From assembly GCF_000191885.1 (NCBI RefSeq), contig NZ_AEWI01000026.1, positions 1 to 52,437 of the forward strand: a stretch of 52,437 nucleotides of DNA, read 5' to 3'. Of the stretch, positions 23,839 through 34,157 are shown in pieces. The notes below the pieces were generated by a model that was not told the origin of the DNA, made no database searches, and saw only the letters and a list, made by a program, of their open reading frames with translations. This DNA comes from Anaerophaga thermohalophila DSM 12881. GTDB lineage: Bacteria; Bacteroidota; Bacteroidia; Bacteroidales; Marinilabiliaceae. Numbering within the stretch: the first letter of the stretch is position 1; each line of letters begins with the position of its first letter. The translations under genes were made by a program, and so were the position numbers.

Positions 23839-25320
23839 ATGCTGAATAAACGAAAAATCAGGTTTTTATTGCCTTTTCTTATGGTAGCGGTTGCTGTATT
23901 TGTTTCATGCGAAAACGATACAGGAACCTTAGGTTTGGATGTTTTACCACAGGATGAACTGTTCTCAGGTGCAGATGAAATCGCATATATGCCCGTCAGT
24001 AATGAAAATCCGACACGGTTCCGTTCCGACGATGTGGATTATACCATTATTGGTAGTATTGATGACCCTTATGCCGGAAAGACCGGGGCTTCGTTCATTA
24101 CCCAGGTAAATATCGGAGAGTTTATTGGCACGTTAAACAAATCCGACTCCTTGCATGAATATTTTGTTGACTCTTTGGTTTTAAATCTAGCATACCGCAG
24201 AAATTACTGGTTTGGGGATAAAGATGCACGTCATTCCGTCCGGGTTTACCGGTATACTGAACCGTTGAACTACTCAACCGATTATTACTCCGATATGGAA
24301 GTTGAAGGATTATATGACCCTGCACCCGTTGGAGAAAGAATCAGCAGTGCATGGGATGCTTTGACCGATTCGGTTTGGGAAGATCCTAATTATATCCATC
24401 AATGGCAGATAAAGCTAAACAACAACCTTGCTGAAGAAGTGTTCAACTACTCCGAAGATGTAATGAATTCCCGTGAAACATTTAAAACCACTTTTGGAGC
24501 ATTGTTCGTGAAATCGGAATTACTGGATTCCGACACCCCGGGCTCACTTATTAGAATTAATATCCTGGCCTCCCAATCAAACATGCGGCTGTACTATTCC
24601 TACAATGTAATAGATTCTGTCACAAATGAAGCAGATACAACCATGCATAGGTCCTATACGTTCCCTATCAATGAAGAATGCGTCAGAATCAACCGTTTTA
24701 CCCACGATCACGACGGGCAAGTGGAATTTTCAACCCCTGACGCAGAGCGGTTTGTGGTACAGGGAATGGCAGGAAGCTATGTAAAAGTAGACTTCAACGA
24801 TGTAGAACTGAAATCCGGAGTGGGTTTGTTTGAATTCTGGGAAGAAAAGTTATCCGCAAATACGAGTAATAATCCTTCACAATATCACGGAATAAGTGCT
24901 GTAGACATTTACTTTGAAGCAGATACAACGCTTCAGTTTGGTGATGAAAACTTTTACTCTCCTATCCCCCAGGCCCTCGCTCTGAACGTCATGAATGATG
25001 ACGGAGAACTCAAAATCCCTTCTTACTACTATCTGAGCAAAGAAGTAGCAGAGGCCGAAGGCATAGAAGATTATAAAGAAGACTGGTCTCCCCAATTTGA
25101 AGATGGAACCTACAATAACGAAACAGGCCAATACCGGTTTCGGATGAGCAGAGAAACTTTCCGCATGATGGTTGAAAAGCCCGAACTCAGAGGGCCATAT
25201 TATCTGGCACCTTACAATACCACTTCCTATCCATGGAGAGTTGTCCTGAAAAACAATCCATATTCAGAGAACGCCGTACCTTACTTAAGAGTAAAGTATG
25301 TCTCAGTTTCAAAAGAATAA
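23839..25320 (+). CDS. DUF4270 family lipoprotein
   Basis: This is a 493-residue predicted outer-membrane or periplasmic lipoprotein. The signal (MLNKRKIRFLLPFLMVAVAV) ends in lipobox FVSC with Cys24. The mature start GTLGLDVLPQDELFSG and the repeated beta-rich pattern with paired Asp/Tyr segments are typical of DUF4270, a family found in Bacteroidota. The function is not established. It follows the glycogen-synthase-like gene after 400 bases of repeats, so operon membership is doubtful. Confidence 0.85.
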   Translation: MLNKRKIRFLLPFLMVAVAVFVSCENDTGTLGLDVLPQDELFSGADEIAYMPVSNENPTRFRSDDVDYTIIGSIDDPYAGKTGASFITQVNIGEFIGTLNKSDSLHEYFVDSLVLNLAYRRNYWFGDKDARHSVRVYRYTEPLNYSTDYYSDMEVEGLYDPAPVGERISSAWDALTDSVWEDPNYIHQWQIKLNNNLAEEVFNYSEDVMNSRETFKTTFGALFVKSELLDSDTPGSLIRINILASQSNMRLYYSYNVIDSVTNEADTTMHRSYTFPINEECVRINRFTHDHDGQVEFSTPDAERFVVQGMAGSYVKVDFNDVELKSGVGLFEFWEEKLSANTSNNPSQYHGISAVDIYFEADTTLQFGDENFYSPIPQALALNVMNDDGELKIPSYYYLSKEVAEAEGIEDYKEDWSPQFEDGTYNNETGQYRFRMSRETFRMMVEKPELRGPYYLAPYNTTSYPWRVVLKNNPYSENAVPYLRVKYVSVSKE

Positions 25321-25583
25321 TTCGGGACAACAAATAAAATACTAAAATTTATTAAAAATACCAAAAAAGATTTACTGGTTTTAAACTTGCATAGCGTTTT
25401 TTGTTTGCAGCAACAAAATTTGCTACAAACAACAGGAGCCATTCAGGGTGTATTATTTTCAGACTAAACAATATGACAATGAAGGCGGTCAAATGTTTAT
25501 GACAGAAAAATGTAACTTAAGCCCCACGACCTCAAAGCGGATCGCACCCATTTTTTCGTAATAAACTGAAAAACCGGCCCTTT

Positions 25584-25934
25584 TCATCCGTATAAAATTT
25601 ATATATTAAGGTCGGATGGAACTCGCATGATTGAGCTTTATACATGTTCTTTTGTGACAATCTTTGTCATGCTCGTTTCATCTTAAATCTTAAATCTAAT
25701 AATCTAATAATCTATTACGGCAAACCTTGTCATGCTCGTTTCATCACTGTAAATATTCTTTCTTTATACGGGCAAGCTGTAGTGTTGCATGGGGTTAGAA
25801 AAAAAGCTTAAACGCAAAGACGTATGTTGTGTTTATAATTCACACTATTGGCTAATGACTAATGACTAAAAACTAATGACTAAATTACTTATATCTAAAA
25901 ATCTAATAAGGCAATCATTGCCATGCTCGTTTCA
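25584..25934 (+). repeat. Composite family B copy 6 (one arm of a long inverted repeat)
   Basis: A full B body (tcatccgtataaaatttata, ggatggaactcgcatgattg) is followed by a 55-bp tail unit. Next comes a unique-looking block of about 105 bp starting cactgtaaatattctttctt and including gcatggggttagaaaaaaag and cgtatgttgtgtttataatt. A run of aatgactaatgac words and a final catgctcgtttca close the element. From 25651 to 25934 it is the near-identical reverse complement of 52099-52437. The rest of the 843-base gap before the V-ATPase operon shows no gene. Confidence 0.8.
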
Positions 25935-25966
25935 GTGCGCAAAAATGACGCCCCGGCAAAATACTG

Positions 25967-25997
25967 TTGTTAACATATCTGTATTGTGATAATTTTG
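25967..25997 (+). promoter_or_regulatory. V-ATPase operon promoter
   Basis: TTG at 25967-25969 and TAATTTTG at 25990-25997 are 20 bases apart, a good Bacteroidota match. A start near 26004 gives a long leader of about 160 bases before the subunit E gene. Confidence 0.6.
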
Positions 25998-26163
25998 TAA
26001 CGTACTGAAAAATAAAAAAATAATCTTAATCTATCGATTCAAATTCTTAACAATTCGATATGAGGCTTGATGCCTGAATTTTTGTTTGATAATTACAAAA
26101 TACTTATTTTAGAGCCACAAATTCAGATTCAAAAGTCGTTTCTACCCGATAAAAACTGGAACT

Positions 26164-26784
26164 ATGACAAAAAAACTTGAGGACCTTACCGAAAAAATTT
26201 ACAACGAAGGGGTCCAGAAAGCCAAGGAAGAGGCCGATAAGATACTAAAAGAAGCCAGAGAAAAGGCTTCGGCAATAGAAAAAGAGGCCCAAAAAAAGGC
26301 CGAAGAAATAATTTCCGAAGCCGATAAAAAGGCCGAAGAAACAAAAAAGCATGTTGAAACAGAAATGAAAATGGCCCTGGAACAATCTGTTGCTGCACTC
26401 AAACAGGAAATTACCAATCTGGTAACCATGCAGGCCATTGAACCCGCCACCAAAGAGTTGTTTTCCGACAAAAATTATCTTGGAGACCTGATCGTAAAAG
26501 CCGTTGATGGCTGGATCAAAAATGACAGCATGGACCTGGAAATTATCCTTCCCGAGTCGGATCGTGAAAAAATGGAAGACCGTTTTAAGAAACAACTGGC
26601 TCATCATCTGAACAAAGGTCTTAAACTTACCTTTTCTAAAAATCTGAAGTCCGGGTTTAAGATTGGTCCGGCCGACGGTGGTTATGTGATCAGTTTTACC
26701 GATGAAGATTTCAACAATTTCTTTAAGACCTACCTGCGACCAAAATCAACCGAATTACTCTTTGAAAAGAAAGAAAAGAAATAA
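26164..26784 (+). CDS. atpE: V-type ATPase subunit E
   Basis: Subunit E forms the peripheral stalk that ties the catalytic head to the membrane sector. The 206-residue protein has a long Lys/Glu/Ala-rich coiled coil (about 5-80, EEADKILKEAREKASAIEKE). A C-terminal alpha/beta domain contains GFKIGPADGGYVISF, the GG-containing strand of the family. It is the first gene of the operon, downstream of a good promoter and 5 bases before the DUF2764 gene. No separate subunit G/H partner was seen. Confidence 0.92.
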   Translation: MTKKLEDLTEKIYNEGVQKAKEEADKILKEAREKASAIEKEAQKKAEEIISEADKKAEETKKHVETEMKMALEQSVAALKQEITNLVTMQAIEPATKELFSDKNYLGDLIVKAVDGWIKNDSMDLEIILPESDREKMEDRFKKQLAHHLNKGLKLTFSKNLKSGFKIGPADGGYVISFTDEDFNNFFKTYLRPKSTELLFEKKEKK

Positions 26785-26789
26785 AATAT

Positions 26790-27653
26790 ATGTCGAAAGG
26801 TTACTACTGTCTTGTTGCCGGACTTCCCGACCTTGTTCCTGAAGAAAAGAAACTGACTTTCTCTTCGGCCGGCTTTCGGGAAATGATGAAAGACGAGCTG
26901 ACCCCGGGGGATTTTGCTTTGTTGCGACTTTTTTATCTGCCATTTGACCATGAAAACCTGCTCAACTTGTTCTTCAACGAGAAAAAAGAGTGGGACGACC
27001 GTGGCAATTTCAGCAAAGAAGAGCTGGAACCACTTACAGACAAAAAAGTGGATTTAACCGAAGAACTGTCTCAATTACCCCCCTATCTGATCGATTTTGT
27101 CTTAACCATACATGGCGACGAGGCTAAAGACACCCGCGTGGAAGCCAGCCGGAAATTGTCTTCCGACTACTACGAATATCTTGAAAGCTCGAAAAATCTT
27201 TTTGTCAGGAAACTTGCAAAATATCAGCGCGACACATCCAATATTCTGACCGCACTGAACGGCCGCAAATATGAACTGGATTTTGAAAAGGCCCTGATAG
27301 GAAATGATGATGTCACCAATGCTTTGAAAAAAAGTCGTGTCAGAGATTTCGGACTGAAATCTGAAGTGGAGCATATAGAAGACCTTTTACAGATATTTGA
27401 GATTGAAAATCTAAAAGACAGGGAACTCAGACTGGACGTACACAAATGGCATTTTGTTGAAGATGCCACCTTCTTTAATTACTTTACCATAGAAAGAGTT
27501 CTTGCATTTCTGCAAAAATTATTCATAGCAGAACGCTGGATTAACCTTGATCCGGAGAAGGGACGTGAGATGTTTGAAAAATTATTTAATGAACTGAAGT
27601 CGGGTTTCGAATTCCCCGAAGAATATACATTGACCTATGGAAAAAAACGATAA
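26790..27653 (+). CDS. DUF2764 family protein, candidate V-ATPase subunit C equivalent
   Basis: This is a 287-residue, mostly helical, soluble protein of the DUF2764 family, found in bacterial V-ATPase operons of Bacteroidota. It opens KGYYCLVAGLPDLVPEEKK and has a C-terminal helical stretch (FEIENLKDRELRLDVHKWHF, then FTIERVLAFLQKLFIAERW). The operon has no other gene for subunit C/d, the socket between rotor and c-ring. Position between E and A, where C and F normally lie, together with length and helicity, makes it a plausible divergent C. That is inference. Its end overlaps the A gene by 17 bases, so production is coupled. Confidence 0.85.
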   Translation: MSKGYYCLVAGLPDLVPEEKKLTFSSAGFREMMKDELTPGDFALLRLFYLPFDHENLLNLFFNEKKEWDDRGNFSKEELEPLTDKKVDLTEELSQLPPYLIDFVLTIHGDEAKDTRVEASRKLSSDYYEYLESSKNLFVRKLAKYQRDTSNILTALNGRKYELDFEKALIGNDDVTNALKKSRVRDFGLKSEVEHIEDLLQIFEIENLKDRELRLDVHKWHFVEDATFFNYFTIERVLAFLQKLFIAERWINLDPEKGREMFEKLFNELKSGFEFPEEYTLTYGKKR

Positions 27654-29433
27654 AACAACCGGAACGGTATCAGGAATCATTGCCAACCTTGTGGTGGTAG
27701 ATATTGATGGTCCGGTAGGACAGAATGAGATTTGCTACATCTTCCACAACGAAGAGCGATTAATGGCAGAGGTCATTAAAGTAACAGGGAGACAGGCCTA
27801 TGTACAGGTGTTTGAGAGCACACGTGGTTTGAGACCCGGAAGCAAAGTTGAATTTGAAGGTCACATGCTTGAAGTAACACTTGGCCCGGGCATGCTATCC
27901 CGCAATTACGACGGACTGCAAAATGACCTCGACAAAATGGATGGTGTCTTCCTGAAACGGGGAGAATATACCGATCCCCTGGACAGGGAAAAGAAGTGGA
28001 ACTTTAAACCCCTGGCCAAAAAGGGGGATGAAGTCATTGCCGGCGATTGGCTCGGTGAAGTAGAAGAAAACGGCATGCCCCACCGTATTATGGTGCCCTT
28101 TAAACTGGAAGGCACCTATAAAATTCAATCAATAGTAAAAGAAGGTGACTACACCGTTGATGACGAAATTGCAGTCATCGAAGACAACAACGGAGATGCC
28201 ATTTCTGTAAACATGGTACAGAAATGGCCGGTGAAAGTACCCATCAAAGCATACAAAGAAAAACCGCGTCCGTTCAAGCTTCTGGAAACCGGTGTTCGCT
28301 GTATAGATACCTTAAACCCGATTACCGAAGGAGGAACAGGATTTATTCCCGGTGCATTTGGTACCGGAAAAACGGTTCTCCAGCATGCCATTTCCAAGCA
28401 GGCCGAAGCAGATATTGTTATCATGGCAGCTTGCGGTGAGCGGGCCAATGAAGTCGTGGAGATTTTTAAAGAGTTTCCGGAACTTGAGGATCCGCGAACC
28501 GGGAAAAAACTTATTGAGCGAACCACCATCATTGCGAATACTTCCAACATGCCGGTGGCTGCTCGTGAAGCATCGGTTTATACTGCTATGACACTTGGAG
28601 AATATTACCGTTCCATGGGACTAAAAGTGCTGATGATGGCCGACTCCACGTCACGCTGGGCCCAAGCACTTCGGGAGATGTCAAACCGTTTGGAGGAACT
28701 TCCAGGACCCGACGCTTATCCCATGGACCTCTCATCAATTATTTCTAATTTTTACTCTCGTGCAGGTTTTGTGTATCTCAACAACGGGAAAACCGGTTCC
28801 ATCACTTTTATCGGTACCGTGTCGCCAGCCGGCGGTAACCTGAAGGAACCCGTTACCGAAAATACCCGTAAAGCAGCCCGTTGTTTCTATGGTCTTTCGC
28901 AGGACCGTGCAGACAGTAAACGTTATCCGGCCATCGACCCCATCGATAGTTATTCAAAATATCTGGAGTATCCCGAGCTTCAAAAATCACTCGGTGAAAA
29001 TCTGGGTGAACACTGGCTCGATAATGTTCTGAAAAGCAAAGACATTCTGCTCAGGGGAAAAGAAGCCAACGAACAGATCAACATCCTTGGGGATGATGGT
29101 GTCCCCATCGATTTCCACGAACGCTTCTGGAAAGCCGAACTCATCGACTTTGTAATACTTCAACAGGACGCATTTGACGATATTGACGCTTCTACCCCCC
29201 TTGAACGACAAAAATATATGCTCGAAAAAGTACTCGGCATTGTTGATACCGATTTCGAGTTCAAGCATTTTGAAGAGGTAGGCGACTTTTTCAAACGACT
29301 TATCAACCAATTCAAGCAGATGAACTATTCGGAATTCCAATCGGATAATTTCAAAGGTTTCGAAAAAGAACTCGATGAGATGCTGAAAGAGCACGCGGTA
29401 GAAGAGAAAAAGCAGGAAGAGATAGTTGTATAA
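27637..29433 (+). CDS. atpA: V-type ATPase catalytic subunit A
   Basis: This is the catalytic nucleotide-binding subunit of the V1/A1 head. The 598-residue protein begins TGTVSGIIANLVVVDIDG, has the V-type bulge region, P-loop GAFGTGKT (239-246), ERANEV and the conserved MMADSTSRWAQALREMSNRL. The P-loop reads GAFGTGKT where GPFGSGKT is more usual, a mild variant. It starts inside the DUF2764 gene. The 184-base gap after it holds a short hairpin (tctcagcgc / gcgttgaga) and a family B repeat, so transcription must cross a repeat to reach subunit B. Confidence 0.96.
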   Translation: MEKNDKTTGTVSGIIANLVVVDIDGPVGQNEICYIFHNEERLMAEVIKVTGRQAYVQVFESTRGLRPGSKVEFEGHMLEVTLGPGMLSRNYDGLQNDLDKMDGVFLKRGEYTDPLDREKKWNFKPLAKKGDEVIAGDWLGEVEENGMPHRIMVPFKLEGTYKIQSIVKEGDYTVDDEIAVIEDNNGDAISVNMVQKWPVKVPIKAYKEKPRPFKLLETGVRCIDTLNPITEGGTGFIPGAFGTGKTVLQHAISKQAEADIVIMAACGERANEVVEIFKEFPELEDPRTGKKLIERTTIIANTSNMPVAAREASVYTAMTLGEYYRSMGLKVLMMADSTSRWAQALREMSNRLEELPGPDAYPMDLSSIISNFYSRAGFVYLNNGKTGSITFIGTVSPAGGNLKEPVTENTRKAARCFYGLSQDRADSKRYPAIDPIDSYSKYLEYPELQKSLGENLGEHWLDNVLKSKDILLRGKEANEQINILGDDGVPIDFHERFWKAELIDFVILQQDAFDDIDASTPLERQKYMLEKVLGIVDTDFEFKHFEEVGDFFKRLINQFKQMNYSEFQSDNFKGFEKELDEMLKEHAVEEKKQEEIVV

Positions 29434-29520
29434 TTGAGTCATCAGGGGTTAGCCGTGAATTGCATCTCAGCGCTTACGCTTAAATATCCCGGGCGTTGAG
29501 ACGAGATAGACAAACAACTT

Positions 29521-29620
29521 ATGAAACGAGCATGACAAGGTTTGTCACAAAAGAACATGTATAAAACTCAATCATGCGAGTTCCATTCGACCAATAACTT
29601 AAATAAATTACATACGAATG
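29521..29620 (-). repeat. Family B copy 7, reaching the start codon of subunit B
   Basis: It reads atgaaacgagcatgacaagg, ttgtcacaaaagaacatgta, actcaatcatgcgagttcca and ends acatacgaatga. The ATG of the V-ATPase B gene (29618) lies in this last word, so the entire ribosome-landing region of that gene is repeat sequence. Confidence 0.8.
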
Positions 29621-30937
29621 AAAAGTCAGGCATTTCAAAAGGTATATACCAAACTGACCAGTATCACTAAAGCCACTGTATCGCTTAGCGCCAAGAATGT
29701 AGGCTACGATGAGATGGCTGTGGTCAACGGGCGGATGGCCCAGGTTGTGAAAATCGAGGGCGACGAGATCGTTCTTCAGGTTTTTTCAGGAACGGAAGGA
29801 ATTCCAACCAATGCTGAAATAACCTTTCTGGGAAATCCGCCACAAATAAAAGTAAGCGACGAGCTTTCGGGCAGATTTTTCAATGCTTATGGCAACCCCA
29901 TTGACGGAGGCCCCGAAATAGAAGGTGAAATTCGGGAAATCGGAGGACCGTCGGTGAACCCTGTTCGTCGTGAACAGCCCTCACACCTTATTGCCACCGG
30001 TATCGCAGGAATTGACCTGAACAACAGCCTAGTTTCCGGGCAAAAGATACCTTTCTTTGCGGACAGTGATCAGCCCTACAATCAGGTAATGGCCAATGTG
30101 GCCCTGAGAGCTAAAGCCGACAAGATCATTCTGGGAGGGATGGGACTTTCAAACGACGATTACCTCTATTTCAGGCAGGTGTTTGAGAACGCCGGAGCAC
30201 TCGACCGTATAATAAGCTTTGTAAATACAACAGAAGACCCGCCGGTTGAGCGATTGCTGGTTCCGGATATGGCTCTGACTGCTGCCGAATACTTTGCTGT
30301 TGACAAAAACGAAAGTGTGTTGGTTCTTCTGACCGACATGACCCTGTTTGCCGATGCACTCAGTATTGTATCAAACAGGATGGACCAGATCCCCTCGAAA
30401 GACAGCATGCCGGGTTCGCTCTATTCCGATCTGGCCAAAATCTATGAAAAAGCCGTGCAATTTACATCGGGAGGCTCTATTACCATTCTGGCGGTAACGA
30501 CACTTTCGGGAGGCGATATTACACACGCCATACCAGATAACACAGGTTACATTACAGAAGGCCAGCTGTTCCTGAGAAGGGATACCGATATCGGAAAAGT
30601 CATTGTTGACCCCTTCCGTTCATTGTCACGACTGAAACAGTTGGTTATTGGAAAACAAACACGCGAAGACCATCCACAGGTTATGAATGCGGCCGTTCGT
30701 CTTTATGCCGATGCAGCCGGTGCCCGTACCAAACAGGAGAATGGGTTTGACCTTACCGACTATGACCAGAGAACATTGAATTTCGCCAAAGACTACTCGG
30801 AAAAACTGTTGGCAATTGATGTCAATGTTGATACGGATACCATGCTCGATATCGCGTGGAAGCTTTTTGCCACCTACTTTTCTAAAGCAGAAGTGGGAAT
30901 CAGAAAAGACCTGGTGGACAAATACTGGAAAGAGTAA
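29618..30937 (+). CDS. atpB: V-type ATPase subunit B
   Basis: This is the non-catalytic nucleotide-binding subunit that alternates with A in the head. The 439-residue protein shows the usual GRFFNAYGNPIDGGP, PVRREQPSHLIATGIAGID and a degenerate P-loop (SGQKIPFFADSDQP). It also has TDMTLFADALSIVSNRMDQI and PSKDSMPGSLYSDLAKIYEK. The first residues MKSQAFQKVYTKL begin at an ATG that lies at the end of a family B repeat. A shorter start would remove conserved N-terminal sequence, so 29618 is preferred. Confidence 0.95.
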   Translation: MKSQAFQKVYTKLTSITKATVSLSAKNVGYDEMAVVNGRMAQVVKIEGDEIVLQVFSGTEGIPTNAEITFLGNPPQIKVSDELSGRFFNAYGNPIDGGPEIEGEIREIGGPSVNPVRREQPSHLIATGIAGIDLNNSLVSGQKIPFFADSDQPYNQVMANVALRAKADKIILGGMGLSNDDYLYFRQVFENAGALDRIISFVNTTEDPPVERLLVPDMALTAAEYFAVDKNESVLVLLTDMTLFADALSIVSNRMDQIPSKDSMPGSLYSDLAKIYEKAVQFTSGGSITILAVTTLSGGDITHAIPDNTGYITEGQLFLRRDTDIGKVIVDPFRSLSRLKQLVIGKQTREDHPQVMNAAVRLYADAAGARTKQENGFDLTDYDQRTLNFAKDYSEKLLAIDVNVDTDTMLDIAWKLFATYFSKAEVGIRKDLVDKYWKE

Positions 30938-31027
30938 ATGCACCGTAACATACAGAAAGTCAGCCATTGATACTCTATTAAGTTAATTACTGAATATGAG
31001 ATATTAATAACGAAAGAAGGAGAAAAC

Positions 31028-31630
31028 GTGGCAATAAAATTTCAATATAATAAAACATCACAACAGGCCCTTGCCAAACAGCTTCAGGTAAGAGAAAGAG
31101 CTTTGCCGACGCTCAAAAACAAAGAATCGGCACTGCGGATGCAAGTGAAAAATGCCAAAGATAAGGCTACCGAATTGGAAGAACAACTGAAAAAAGAAAT
31201 GGGGCTGTATGATGATATGGTCCGCCTTTGGAATGAATTTGACCCTTCTTTGGCACAGATAGAGGATGTAGAACTCACCACTAAAAAAATTGCAGGTGTG
31301 CAGACACCGGTGCTTGAGAAAATTCACTTCGCGGTACGTGATTATAACATGTTCGAAAAACCCGCCTGGTTCCCCGATGGCATTGCCATTCTTGAAAAGT
31401 TGGTTAAACTTGCCATCGAAAAGGAAGTATTTGAACGAAAAATGGAGTTACTCGACTTTGCCCGAAAAAAAACAACGCAAAAAGTAAATCTGTACGAAAA
31501 AGTTCAAATTCCGGGATTTCAGGACGCAATTCGAAAGATTAAACGTTTCCTTGAAGATGAAGAGAATCTGTCGAAAGCAGCCCAGAAAATCGTCAAAAAC
31601 AGGCAACAAAACGTGGAGGTGGAGTCATGA
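31028..31630 (+). CDS. atpD: V-type ATPase subunit D
   Basis: Subunit D is the central rotor shaft, a two-helix coiled coil. The 200-residue protein has long N- and C-terminal helices (TSQQALAKQLQVRERALPTL; KAAQKIVKNRQQNVEVES) flanking a shorter middle. It starts with GTG at 31028, supported by a clear AAGGAG at 31017-31022, rare in this window. The stop overlaps the ATG of subunit I (ATGA). The rotor partner subunit F is not encoded nearby. Confidence 0.93.
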   Translation: MAIKFQYNKTSQQALAKQLQVRERALPTLKNKESALRMQVKNAKDKATELEEQLKKEMGLYDDMVRLWNEFDPSLAQIEDVELTTKKIAGVQTPVLEKIHFAVRDYNMFEKPAWFPDGIAILEKLVKLAIEKEVFERKMELLDFARKKTTQKVNLYEKVQIPGFQDAIRKIKRFLEDEENLSKAAQKIVKNRQQNVEVES

Positions 31631-33465
31631 TTGTACCAATGTTTAAATATTCGTTTCTGGTGTATCACGCCGACTATGAACAATTTCTAGATCACCTCAA
31701 GGAAATTGGCGTGGCACATATCGTTGAGCATCAGGATGAACCCACCACTGAAATGCAGGATTTATACCGGAAAATCAGTGATCTTTCCAAAACAATAAAA
31801 ACATTGGAAAGGCGTAGAAAACAAATCCCGGATCCTGCTGTAGTCGAAAATATAACAGAAAAATCAGGTGAAAAGCTCAACCAACGAATAGCAGAAATTG
31901 AGAGCAGTCTCGAACAAATACAACAGCAACTCTCTGCCCTGCAGAAAGAGGAAAAAAATATCGAGCCTTGGGGACAATTTTCTTTGGAAGCCATAAAAAG
32001 ACTTTCGGAAGCCAATATAAATCTGCGTTTTCTTATTTGTCCCGATTCGAAATACAATCCTGAATGGGAAGAAAAATATCCCATTGAACTCATTTCTGAA
32101 ACCGACGGCTATAGTTATTTTGTCTTGGTTGATGAGTCAGAGAGCAAAGAGTTGCCCGAAGACATGGAAGAGACAGACGAGATAGCTCTGCCCAAAAAAA
32201 CCCTTGAAGAAGTCCGTAAAGAAATTTCGGCAACACAAGCACAGGCAGATGAGCTCAATTATGAGTTAGACAAGATTGCCGTACACGGTATTGAATTGCT
32301 TGAAGAATATCAGGCAAGATTGGAAGAGCAATTAAGCGATATTAATGTCAGATTTCAAACGGTCACTGAAGTAGAAGGGAAAATACGACTGGTTGAAGCG
32401 TGGGTTCCCCAGATGAAGACAGACGAACTGGAAGAATGGGTGGACCAAAAAGAGGTTTATTATTTAAAAGAGCCGGCAAGCGCGGATGAAAAACCACCCA
32501 TATTATTGCGTAATAACCGCTTTGCCAAATTATTCGAGCCGGTGACTAAACTTTTTTCTTTACCGTCATATACAGAATTAGACCTCACCCCTTTCTTCGC
32601 CCCGTTTTTCATGTTATTTTACGGATTCTGCCTGGGAGATGCGGGATACGGCCTGCTTTTGGTTCTGGCCATAGCCATATACAAACCAAAAGCGAAACAA
32701 AATATGCGTCCCCTGCTGACCCTGGCACAGCTGCTGGGACTGGCCACTATTCTTTTTGGGGCGATTACAGGCACATTCTTTGGAATAAACCTGATCGAAA
32801 ATCCACCGAAATTCCTGGCGGATGCGAAAGATATGTTTTTGGACAGCAATCAAATGTTCACACTGGCATTGGTATTTGGTGCTGTTCAAATTCTTTTCGG
32901 GATGGTACTGAAAGCCATCAATCAAATCCGTCAACAGGGCTTTGGTTATTCATTATCCACGTGGGGATGGTTCCTACTGATTGTATCATCAGTGGTATTC
33001 TACCTTCTGGATACGCAAAACCCGGAAGCCGGTTATTTTTTCGGTCCGATACACACCATATTGGTGGGCGTCTCTGTTCTGGGAATATTTATTTTTAACC
33101 ATCCCAAAAGAAACATTTTCATTAATGTAGGAGCAGGCTTGTGGGACGCATACAATATGATTACAGGTGTAATAGGCGATTTGTTATCATATATACGCTT
33201 GTTTGCCCTCGGCCTGGCAAGTGCCATTCTCGGACAGGTGTTTAATCAGTTCGCGTTCGACCTGGCACCCGATATTCCATTGGTCGGCATATTGGTGACC
33301 CTGATTATTCTGCTGATCGGACACGGCATCAACATTTTTATGTCAGGGCTTGGTGCTTTTGTGCACCCGTTACGTCTTACATTTGTGGAATTTTATAAAA
33401 ATGCAGGATTTATAGGAGGAGGAAAAGAATATAAACCATATCAAAGAGTTCAAGTAAAGAATTAA
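31627..33465 (+). CDS. atpI: V-type ATPase subunit I (a subunit)
   Basis: This is the membrane stator subunit that carries the ion half-channels. The 612-residue protein has a cytoplasmic N-terminal half (about 1-310) with coiled coils. The C-terminal half has about seven membrane helices beginning at LDLTPFFAPFFMLFYGFCLG. Arg524 in SYIRLFALGLA is the essential arginine opposite the c-ring glutamate. It overlaps D by 4 bases and lies 22 bases before K. Confidence 0.95.
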   Translation: MIVPMFKYSFLVYHADYEQFLDHLKEIGVAHIVEHQDEPTTEMQDLYRKISDLSKTIKTLERRRKQIPDPAVVENITEKSGEKLNQRIAEIESSLEQIQQQLSALQKEEKNIEPWGQFSLEAIKRLSEANINLRFLICPDSKYNPEWEEKYPIELISETDGYSYFVLVDESESKELPEDMEETDEIALPKKTLEEVRKEISATQAQADELNYELDKIAVHGIELLEEYQARLEEQLSDINVRFQTVTEVEGKIRLVEAWVPQMKTDELEEWVDQKEVYYLKEPASADEKPPILLRNNRFAKLFEPVTKLFSLPSYTELDLTPFFAPFFMLFYGFCLGDAGYGLLLVLAIAIYKPKAKQNMRPLLTLAQLLGLATILFGAITGTFFGINLIENPPKFLADAKDMFLDSNQMFTLALVFGAVQILFGMVLKAINQIRQQGFGYSLSTWGWFLLIVSSVVFYLLDTQNPEAGYFFGPIHTILVGVSVLGIFIFNHPKRNIFINVGAGLWDAYNMITGVIGDLLSYIRLFALGLASAILGQVFNQFAFDLAPDIPLVGILVTLIILLIGHGINIFMSGLGAFVHPLRLTFVEFYKNAGFIGGGKEYKPYQRVQVKN

Positions 33466-33475
33466 TAACCTTTAA

Positions 33476-33940
<465 letters not shown>

Positions 33941-33960
33941 TGAGAAATAACAATTTCAAA

Positions 33961-33997
33961 AAAAACCTGCTTCTTCTATTCGAGGCAGGTTTTTTTT
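33961..33997 (+). terminator. V-ATPase operon terminator
   Basis: AAAAACCTGC pairs with GCAGGTTTTT around a 14-base loop, and eight T follow from 33990. It begins about 20 bases after the atpK stop. It closes the seven-gene operon. Confidence 0.88.
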
Positions 33998-34080
33998 GAA
34001 TAAACATTTTTTTCAAGCAACTGTTACAATTTATTACTAACTTCGCCATTAACAAATAGTTATAGATACTATTGTAAGAT

Positions 34081-34157
34081 GTGTGACCAATTAATGTCTG
34101 TCTGTAAACCCGGAACTCTTTTTACAAAATGTGTGTCTGTCCTCAAAGCAAGTCATT
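34081..34157 (-). repeat. Family E repeat, half copy ahead of DUF4954
   Basis: Landmarks taatgtctgtctgtaaaccc and acaaaatgtgtgtctgtcct match the reverse of 38055-38117. The repeat runs to within a few bases of the next start codon. In-frame codons upstream of 34158 (from 34131) lie in this repeat and are not taken as coding. Confidence 0.55.

Noticed and set aside
28149..28550. Long minus-strand frames opposite the V-ATPase A gene
   Set aside because: They mirror a strongly conserved gene, and the Ser/Pro-rich translations are typical antisense artefacts.
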